Source: Anaerolineae bacterium (lineage in GTDB: Bacteria > Chloroflexota > Anaerolineae > Aggregatilineales > Phototrophicaceae). From it: DNA of 34,642 nucleotides. Both the position numbers and the translations under genes were made by a program. Below are positions 25,815 through 32,046 of this stretch, piece by piece; the first letter of the stretch is position 1, and each line of letters starts with the position of its first letter. Below the pieces are notes generated by a model. It did not search any database. It was given only the letters and a program-made list of their open reading frames with translations, and was not told the DNA's origin. The stretch is taken from assembly GCA_016788625.1 (NCBI GenBank), contig JAEUQX010000447.1, positions 1-34,642 of the forward strand, given 5' to 3'.

Positions 25815-25853
25815 GCGACATCCCCTCTGCGAATCTGCGTCGGGGGATGTTGC
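25815..25853 (+). terminator. Terminator-like hairpin after the DUF1385 gene
   Basis: GCGACATCCCC (25815-25825) pairs with GGGGATGTTGC (25843-25853), an 11-bp stem with one G-T pair and a 17-base loop. It lies about 47 bases after the stop codon. The downstream tail has only scattered T, so efficiency is uncertain. Confidence 0.55.
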
Positions 25854-25955
25854 TATCCTTGTAGAACTGCTTGAGCATCCTGCTGCTTGTGAACTACTTC
25901 TTGTTCCTTCAGCCCGCTCTCGTGAGTTTGCCGGACTTAGCGTAACATTATTTGC

Positions 25956-25988
25956 GGGAGGATATACGCGCTTTGCGCTAATCCTCCC
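25956..25988 (-). terminator. Two-part hairpin at the end of the minus-strand hypothetical/methyltransferase pair
   Basis: GGGAGGAT (25956-25963) is perfectly complementary to ATCCTCCC (25981-25988), with an inner GCGC/GCGC closing a TTT loop. The stop codon of the minus-strand hypothetical gene (25978-25980) lies inside the structure. It may act on both strands. Confidence 0.55.
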
Positions 25989-26301
25989 CTACGGTATCTC
26001 TCCATGTGCGCTCTGTGTTCTCAGCGCCTCTGTGGTGAGTTCTTCTCTGGTTCATCGTTGGTGGTAGCTCACTGTCTGCTTCCTCATCCGCCTCGTGAAA
26101 ATATACCCACAGCGCCTCGGCTTTCTCCGGGTAGGCGGCGATCCACTGTGCTGGTTTCATCAGCCGTGCTCGGTAGACCGCCGCTGCGTAGTGCCGCAGT
26201 TCGTCGGTCATGCCTGCTTTCGCGGCGATATGGCGGTCGATCATGCCCACCAGGCGCAGTCCCATCGGCGTCAGGCGTTCTCCGTCTAATAGTGGCATCA
26301 T
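25978..26301 (-). CDS. Short hypothetical protein, 3' end running into repeat-like sequence
   Basis: A 107-residue protein with no family I recognise. The first ~80 residues (MMPLLDGERLTPMGLRLVGM, then YRARLMKPAQWIAAYPEKAE and an acidic end) look like a small helical domain. The last ~22 residues (THHRGAENTERTWRDTVGED) are low in structure and are encoded by a segment resembling the dispersed CACAGAG-type repeat noted at 26008-26047, so the native C-terminus may once have ended earlier. Start 26301 is chosen because GGAGGG, eight bases upstream, lies in the 3' end of the methyltransferase gene, whose stop is four bases away. The two are almost certainly cotranscribed. Confidence 0.6.
   Translation of the reverse strand: MMPLLDGERLTPMGLRLVGMIDRHIAAKAGMTDELRHYAAAVYRARLMKPAQWIAAYPEKAEALWVYFHEADEEADSELPPTMNQRRTHHRGAENTERTWRDTVGED
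26008..26047 (-). repeat. CACAGAG-type dispersed repeat-like segment
   Basis: Read on the minus strand, it contains two CACAGAG copies 17 bases apart (CACAGAGGCGCTGAGAA, then CACAGAGCGCAC), a sequence style I associate with intergenic repeats in several phyla. That association is from memory, and no second copy is in the window. It is translated as the C-terminal tail of the hypothetical protein. Confidence 0.4.
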
Positions 26302-26305
26302 TGCG

Positions 26306-26938
26306 TTAGCCCTCCGCTCGCCGCGCATGAACCACGTACAGTGGGTCGGCGTGGCGCGGATAGCCGTCCGCCGGATTGGTCTGCTGCGCCGTCAACTCTG
26401 CCCAGTTGCCTGCTTCCTGGAAGTAACGCCCGACCAGCGCGATGTGCCCAGCGTCGTCGGTCGCTACCCACACAGCCACCGCTTTGCTGGGAAAGCAGCG
26501 GTTCGAGAACGAGACCACGAAAATCCCATCCGGCTTCAACACACGGTTGACCTCGCGGAAGACGGCCACCGGGTCGGTCAGGTACTGCACCGAGACCGCG
26601 CACGTCACTGCATCAAAGAGGCGATCTTCGTAGGGCAGGGCGGGGTCGGCATTCAGGTTATGGACGATGAACTTGTCCAACTGCGGATTGTCGGCCATCT
26701 CATCAGCATTCATGCCCAGCCCGATCACGCGCGCGGGTTTCAATGCTGCCGGATAGTGCGAACGCCAACTGCTCATCAAATCCAGGTACACCCCGCCCGG
26801 CGGCAGCAGTTCGGCGTAAGTGCTGCTCAGTGCTGCGATGGCATCATCGTCAATATGTACCACCTTGCGCGGGAAGCTGTAGAAATAGGCGTCGTCGCTC
26901 GTGTCCTGGCGCTCGAAGAGTTCGCTTGGAAGCGGCAT
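26306..26938 (-). CDS. SAM-dependent methyltransferase-like protein (class I)
   Basis: A 210-residue protein with a class I methyltransferase layout: motif I region PPGGVYLDLMSSWRSHYPAA, an acidic strand 2 (VIGLGMNADEM), LPYEDRLFDAVTCAVSVQYL as motif II, and FREVNRVLKPDGIFVVSFSN as motif III. The usual GxGxG of motif I is replaced by DLMSSW, so SAM binding is inferred from overall pattern. Start choice is uncertain: ATG 26938 gives MPLPSELFERQD with an AGGATAG upstream; ATGs at 26989 and 27028 add basic residues that look unconserved. It is followed by the small hypothetical gene and is divergent from the propeller gene. Substrate is unknown. Confidence 0.75.
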   Translation of the reverse strand: MPLPSELFERQDTSDDAYFYSFPRKVVHIDDDAIAALSSTYAELLPPGGVYLDLMSSWRSHYPAALKPARVIGLGMNADEMADNPQLDKFIVHNLNADPALPYEDRLFDAVTCAVSVQYLTDPVAVFREVNRVLKPDGIFVVSFSNRCFPSKAVAVWVATDDAGHIALVGRYFQEAGNWAELTAQQTNPADGYPRHADPLYVVHARRAEG

Positions 26939-27084
26939 GAAATAGTCTATCCTATCCTGATCACGGTCATGCCTGTGACTGTAGCGCATCGTCGTGAATG
27001 TGGCGTGAGAATTCAACGGCGGATGCACACTGCGCCAATCTGATCTACACTATTCGAAAGTGCGTTTATTGCAGGAGGATAATT

Positions 27085-28449
27085 ATGTTGCAGGTGCTGC
27101 GACTGCTGTCCCTGGTTGTGCTGTGGGCGCTGCTGGTTGGCGCTGCTCAGGCGCAGGATGTCCCCTTCGACGCGCTCATCATGCAGATTGGAGACGAACT
27201 TGTGCGCTGGGCGCCCGACGGCGGCGAAACGTTCATTGCCACACTGCCGCCGGGTTATTACTCGCTCAACGTTTCATCCTCGCGTAAGTACGCCATCTAC
27301 GAGACGCTAAGCCAGCGAGTCCAAGCGGAGTGTGGTAATGGCGGCTGTGCGGGTCCGTCCAAGTTTCCCACTGAGTTCTACCTGATTGACCTGGACGCGC
27401 CCAGCATTGCGCCATTGGCTGGCGCGGTGGCCGGTGGTGCGGAAAATGGGCGCTCGTCGCCCGTCTGGTCGCCGGATGGGGCACGCATCGCCTGGACGGA
27501 AGGCTATGATGCTGCTGACTTGATGATCTATGATGTGACCAGTGGCACTACAACCACGCTCGCCAGCGGCGTCTCGACCTATATGGGTACGGGTGTTTCG
27601 GCAGTGGTGGCAATCGAAGCATGGGTGGATGCAGGCATCGTCTTCCGTCTATCACGGGAGACCGCCAGCGGTATTGTCGGTGATGGTTACGCGGTGTACG
27701 ATCCCACGTCGGGTGCGCTGCTGCGGACGATACCCGCTCTGTTGAAGATCGCACTTGCGGAAGGTATTGTTCGCTTTCAGGGCGGTGATTACGTCGTCAC
27801 GGATATGCAGTTGATCAACCTTGCTACGGGCGAAGCAGTCACAACGCCGGGCGGGACGCTGTATGCCGTATCGCGCACTGCGCCGGAAATGTCGCTACGG
27901 GTTGCGCCGGGTAAGCTGAGTGACCAGGGACTATGGTCTTACGACGTATTCACCGCTGATGGCGTGCTGACGTATACCATCATTGATCAGTTTTATTACG
28001 TCTCGCCATCTGGAACTGCGTTCCTTGAAGTCGCGAATGACCTGTCGCGCTATACCCTGCGCGTGCCGGGACGTGACCCGCAGGTGCTCGATCTGCCGCG
28101 GCTGCCAGAGCGCCTGTTCTGGGAAAACCTGACCTATCTGTTCGAATTAGATGACATCGCGTTCATCGCCGGGGGACGCTGTGAGGGAAGCGTACTGCCG
28201 TTCCGACTGATGGTTGCCTTATCCGGTCTTGTGCTGGGCGATACACCCAACAACATCCGCAGCCAGCCAAACACCGCCGCCGAGCGTATCGGCCAGATTC
28301 CGGCGGGTGAGCGCTTCACCGTTCTGGATGGACCTGTCTGTGCCGAAACCGTTGCCTGGTGGTACGTCAGCCATAACGGCATAGAGGGCTGGACGGCAGA
28401 AGGCGCGGGCGGTGAGTACTGGCTGTCGCCGGAGTCTGGCGCAGGATGA
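27085..28449 (+). CDS. Secreted beta-propeller protein with C-terminal SH3 domain
   Basis: A 454-residue secreted protein. AGGAGG at 27073-27078, six bases before ATG 27085, decides the start; the frame is open upstream but without a Shine-Dalgarno sequence. The signal peptide (MLQVLRLLSLVVLWALLVGA) ends AQA-QD. The body holds WD40/TolB-like blades, for instance SSPVWSPDGARIAWTEGYDA and repeated strand patterns. The final ~70 residues are a bacterial SH3 type domain (NIRSQPNTAAERIGQIPAGE, then WWYVSHNGIEGWTAE) typical of cell-envelope anchoring or protein binding. Function is unknown; it precedes an ABC importer and is divergent from the methyltransferase. Confidence 0.78.
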   Translation: MLQVLRLLSLVVLWALLVGAAQAQDVPFDALIMQIGDELVRWAPDGGETFIATLPPGYYSLNVSSSRKYAIYETLSQRVQAECGNGGCAGPSKFPTEFYLIDLDAPSIAPLAGAVAGGAENGRSSPVWSPDGARIAWTEGYDAADLMIYDVTSGTTTTLASGVSTYMGTGVSAVVAIEAWVDAGIVFRLSRETASGIVGDGYAVYDPTSGALLRTIPALLKIALAEGIVRFQGGDYVVTDMQLINLATGEAVTTPGGTLYAVSRTAPEMSLRVAPGKLSDQGLWSYDVFTADGVLTYTIIDQFYYVSPSGTAFLEVANDLSRYTLRVPGRDPQVLDLPRLPERLFWENLTYLFELDDIAFIAGGRCEGSVLPFRLMVALSGLVLGDTPNNIRSQPNTAAERIGQIPAGERFTVLDGPVCAETVAWWYVSHNGIEGWTAEGAGGEYWLSPESGAG

Positions 28450-28527
28450 GTCTCCGTGAATCGTTTGACAGGTCGAGTGTTTCGGCTTAAAGTAGGCGCT
28501 CAAAATAAGCCAAAGGGGGCTTCTTAC

Positions 28528-30096
28528 ATGAAACGACATTTTGCCATTCTCCTTGCCGTTCTCATCGCCCTGCTGTCGGTCGGCGGTGCGCTGGCACAGG
28601 ACGGCGCGTTGATCATCGCCACTGAGCTGGACGACGTGATCACGCTCGATCCGGGCCGTGCCTTCGAAACCACCAACCTGACCATCAACCATGCGACTTA
28701 TGACACCCTCGTCGAGATCCGCGCGGATGACCTCAACACGCTGGTGCCCAGCCTGGCTGAAAGCTGGACGGTCTCCGATGATGGTCTGGTGTACACCTTC
28801 ACATTGCGTTCGGGCGTCACCTTCGCTTCCGGTAATCCGCTCACGGCGGAAGATGTGCGCTTCTCGTGGACGCGCCTCAAGAACCTCAAGGGTAACCCGT
28901 CATTCTACGCCGATACGGTTGCGAGCGTCGAAGCTGTTGACGATCTGACTGTTCGTGTCACGCTCAGCGCGCCAACCCCTGCATTCCTGACGATTGTCAC
29001 CGCCCCGGCGATGAGCGTACTCGACAGCGTGCTGGCGAAGGCCAATGGCGCGACGGATGCTGCTGATGCCGACACGACTGATACCGCTAACGACTGGCTC
29101 AGCCAGAACTCGGCGGGTTCGGGACCCTTCGTTCTGACGGGTTGGACACCGCTGGGCGAAATCACACTGGTGCGCAATGACAATTACTGGCGCGGTGCGG
29201 CGGCGCTGCCTGCTGTGACTCTGCGCCACAGTGATGACGCCACCACCAAACTGCAACTGCTCGAACGTGGCGACATTGATGTGTATGAGAACGTCGATAA
29301 AGACCTGGCCGCGCAAATTCAGGGTAATGCTGATCTGCAACTGTCCATCGGTCAGACGCTCAACATTACCTATCTGGCGATTTCTGGCGATGCCAAATTC
29401 AACCTGCCGTTGAGCGATGCTCGTGTGCGCCAGGCCATTGCGCAGGCCGTCGATTATGATGGCATCATCAACGGGCTGCTGTCCGGCTATGCCGACCGTC
29501 CGGCTGCGATGCTGCCGTTGGGCGTGGCGGGTTCCGACCCGGCGAAACGCTATGAACGCAATGTTGATGCGGCTAAGGCGCTGCTGGCCGAAGCGGGTTA
29601 TGCCGATGGCTTCGAGATGCCTATCTACATCGGGCAGGGCGCGCCAGGTGGTATCCCCAGCGAGACGCTGGCCGCCAAGCTCCAGGCTGACCTGGCCGAG
29701 ATCGGTGTCACGGTCACGATTGACCAGCGCCCGACCTCGGACTTCCTGACCGCGTATCGTGCGCAGGAACTGTCATTCCTCTTCGCCACCTGGACGCCTG
29801 ACTACCTTGACCCGACGATGTGGTCGGATTACTTCTCGTATCCGGATTCCGGCCCAGCCGCGCGTATCCTGCTGAACTCGCAGGCCATTGCGGATGCCGC
29901 CGCCCAGGCCGCCGCTGAAGCAGACCCGGCCAAGCGCCTGGAAATCTACACCGCGTATCAGGACGCGCACGTGGCCGAGGCGGTATTCGTGCCGCTGTTC
30001 CAGCCGCAGCAGCTTTATGCACTGCGCAACAATGTGCAGGGGTTCGCGTTCCATCCGGTCTACTTCATGGATTTCTACATGATGAGCAAGTCCTAG
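28528..30096 (+). CDS. ABC transporter substrate-binding protein, peptide/nickel family (SBP_bac_5)
   Basis: A 522-residue family 5 extracellular solute-binding protein, the capture component of Opp/Dpp-type importers for oligopeptides, dipeptides, nickel or sugars. Start ATG 28528 is preceded by AAAGGGGG. The signal peptide (MKRHFAILLAVLIALLSVGG) ends ALA-QD. No lipobox cysteine is present and I see no Cys in the protein, so membrane anchoring by lipidation is not predicted. The body has the family pattern TLDPGRAFETTNLTINHATY, LVPSLAESWTVSDDGLVYTF and GNPLTAEDVRFSWTRLKNLK. The ligand cannot be predicted. It is followed by a hairpin and two permease genes. Confidence 0.94.
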   Translation: MKRHFAILLAVLIALLSVGGALAQDGALIIATELDDVITLDPGRAFETTNLTINHATYDTLVEIRADDLNTLVPSLAESWTVSDDGLVYTFTLRSGVTFASGNPLTAEDVRFSWTRLKNLKGNPSFYADTVASVEAVDDLTVRVTLSAPTPAFLTIVTAPAMSVLDSVLAKANGATDAADADTTDTANDWLSQNSAGSGPFVLTGWTPLGEITLVRNDNYWRGAAALPAVTLRHSDDATTKLQLLERGDIDVYENVDKDLAAQIQGNADLQLSIGQTLNITYLAISGDAKFNLPLSDARVRQAIAQAVDYDGIINGLLSGYADRPAAMLPLGVAGSDPAKRYERNVDAAKALLAEAGYADGFEMPIYIGQGAPGGIPSETLAAKLQADLAEIGVTVTIDQRPTSDFLTAYRAQELSFLFATWTPDYLDPTMWSDYFSYPDSGPAARILLNSQAIADAAAQAAAEADPAKRLEIYTAYQDAHVAEAVFVPLFQPQQLYALRNNVQGFAFHPVYFMDFYMMSKS

Positions 30097-30108
30097 AGGA
30101 ATAGCTTC

Positions 30109-30135
30109 AGGGGCGGGCGTACAGCGCTCGTCCCT
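30109..30135 (+). promoter_or_regulatory. Hairpin between the binding-protein and permease genes
   Basis: AGGGGCGGGCG (30109-30119) pairs with CGCTCGTCCCT (30125-30135), 11 bp with two G-T pairs and a five-base TACAG loop. It lies 13 bases after the binding-protein stop. Such hairpins commonly protect or partially terminate the upstream message so that binding protein exceeds permease. Confidence 0.6.
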
Positions 30136-30150
30136 GCTGCATAAACAGCC

Positions 30151-31164
30151 ATGCTGCGTTACATCGCCCGCCGCCTGATTCTGACCATCCCGATGCTGCT
30201 CGGCATCTCGCTGGTGTTGTTTTTGATTTACAACCTGGTGCAGATCGATCCGCTGGTGATGATTGTTGGCGAGCGGGCGATGGATAACCCGGAAGTCGTG
30301 GCTGCCGCCGTCAAGAAGTGGGGCTTAGACCGCCCGATCTGGGAACAATATCTGACCTACGTGGTCAACATGGCGCGCGGCGACTTTGGCGCTTCATTCC
30401 TGACGCGCCGTCCGGTCATGGATGACCTGCGTTTGTTCCTGCCTGCAACGGTTGAACTTGCGCTCAGTTCCCTGGCTTTCGCGACTGTTCTGGGAATCCC
30501 ATTGGGCATCCTCGCTGGCGTTAAGTACCGTAGCCTGTTCGACAGGGGAGTCTGGTTCATCTCGCTGCTGAATGCCTCGCTGCCGCCGTTCTGGACAGGT
30601 CTGATCTTTCTGACGATCTTCTATTTCTACCTGGGCATCATGCCCGGCCCCGGACGACTTGACCCGCGCATGTCCGACCCTGAACGCGTGACTGGTCTGT
30701 ATACCGTCGATTCGCTGTTGGCGGGCGATGTGCAGGCGTTCGGCAGCACGCTGCATCATCTCGTCCTGCCGACGCTCATTCTGGGCGGCTTCACGCTGGC
30801 GCTGGTCGTGCGGGTGACGCGCGCCGCGATCATCGAGGAGATGCGTCGTGATTACATCCGTACCGCACGGGGCAAGGGGCTGAGCGAACGGCGCGTGATT
30901 GTGCGTCACGCGCTGCGCAATGTGATGATGCCGCTGGTCACCATCCTGGGGCTGGCATTTGCCGGGCTGCTGAGCGGCGCGGTGATGACCGAAACGGTCT
31001 TCGACTGGCCGGGATTGGGGCAGTATCTGGTCAAAGCGGCTGTCAACTTTGATTATCCGGCTATTCAGGGTGGCACGCTGCTGATCGCCATTGTTTACGT
31101 GCTGGTCAACCTCGTCGTCGATGTGATGTATGGGCTGCTCGATCCCAGGGTGCGTTATGACTGA
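30151..31164 (+). CDS. ABC transporter permease, DppB/OppB type
   Basis: A 337-residue membrane permease of the binding-protein-dependent transport family. The N-terminus MLRYIARRLILTIPMLLGIS and PTVELALSSL-like TM layout (six helices) are standard. The EAA-like loop that meets the ATPase is YIRTARGKGLSERRVIVRHA followed by LRNVMMPLVTILGL. The C-terminal LLDPRVRYD-type end is typical of DppB. It overlaps the next permease gene by eight bases, so the pair is coupled. It forms a heterodimer pore with the DppC-type partner. Confidence 0.94.
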   Translation: MLRYIARRLILTIPMLLGISLVLFLIYNLVQIDPLVMIVGERAMDNPEVVAAAVKKWGLDRPIWEQYLTYVVNMARGDFGASFLTRRPVMDDLRLFLPATVELALSSLAFATVLGIPLGILAGVKYRSLFDRGVWFISLLNASLPPFWTGLIFLTIFYFYLGIMPGPGRLDPRMSDPERVTGLYTVDSLLAGDVQAFGSTLHHLVLPTLILGGFTLALVVRVTRAAIIEEMRRDYIRTARGKGLSERRVIVRHALRNVMMPLVTILGLAFAGLLSGAVMTETVFDWPGLGQYLVKAAVNFDYPAIQGGTLLIAIVYVLVNLVVDVMYGLLDPRVRYD

Positions 31165-32044
31165 TGCGGTGCGCCTGAAACCGGAACACGCCGTTCAGCC
31201 GCTCAAAGCCCGCCGTGAGCAGGGCGGCCTGCGCGAACATGTGCGAAAGTATCCGGCGTTTTGGGTTGGTCTGGCGATACTGCTGTTCTTTGGATTGCTG
31301 ATCATCTTCGCCGAGCAGATTGCCGCTGCCGACCCGCTGGCACAGGATTTGTCAGTGCGTCTCAAGCCGCCGTCTGCCGAACATCCCTTCGGCACCGATG
31401 AACTGGGACGTGACATCTACAGCCGGACGGTGCACGGCGCGCGCGTGTCGCTGCCCGCGTCGTTTTTTGTCGTCGTCGTGTCGGTGGTGGTCGGGTCGCT
31501 GTTGGGCGCCTTGGCGGGCTTTCTGGGCGGCGTGGTAGAGGAAGTCGTCATGCGCGTCGCCGATGTGACACTGGCGTTTCCTTCCATCGTCCTCGCGCTG
31601 GCGATTTCGGCATTTCTCGGCCCCAGCCTGACCAATGCCATCCTGGCGGCCTGCGTCGTTTTGTGGCCGGAGTATGCTCGCCTGATGCGCTCCCAGGTGC
31701 TGGTCATTCGCTCGCTGGACTACATTCTGGCGGCGCGTTCGCTTGGTCTGCCGGAGTGGTACATCCTCGTGCGCCATGTCCTGCCGAACGCCTGGACGCC
31801 GCTGATCATTAAGGCATCGCTCGATGTGGGCGGGATCATCCTGTTGGTTTCGGCGCTGAGCTTTCTGGGATTGGGCGTGACCCCGCCGACCGCTGAATGG
31901 GGCGCGATGATCGCCCTGGGACGTACCAAGTTCTACCAGTGGTGGCTGGCAACCTTCCCCGGCTTAGCCATCCTGATCGTAATCTTCGCCTGTAACCTGC
32001 TCAGCGAAGGGCTGCGCGACTGGCTCGACCCCAACTACCGCTGA
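31157..32044 (+). CDS. ABC transporter permease, DppC/OppC type
   Basis: A 295-residue permease partner. The N-terminal cytoplasmic arm (residues 1-35) is followed by a helix and the OppC_N pattern HPFGTDELGRDIYSRTVHGA, then helices and the EAA-loop YILAARSLGLPEWYILVRHV. ATG 31157 is chosen because it overlaps the dppB-type stop; the upstream ATG at 31130 would lie inside that gene. No ATPase gene follows. Two bases separate its TGA from that of convergent mutS. The importer therefore relies on ATPase subunits encoded elsewhere. Confidence 0.94.
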   Translation: MTDAVRLKPEHAVQPLKARREQGGLREHVRKYPAFWVGLAILLFFGLLIIFAEQIAAADPLAQDLSVRLKPPSAEHPFGTDELGRDIYSRTVHGARVSLPASFFVVVVSVVVGSLLGALAGFLGGVVEEVVMRVADVTLAFPSIVLALAISAFLGPSLTNAILAACVVLWPEYARLMRSQVLVIRSLDYILAARSLGLPEWYILVRHVLPNAWTPLIIKASLDVGGIILLVSALSFLGLGVTPPTAEWGAMIALGRTKFYQWWLATFPGLAILIVIFACNLLSEGLRDWLDPNYR

Positions 32045-32046
32045 GT

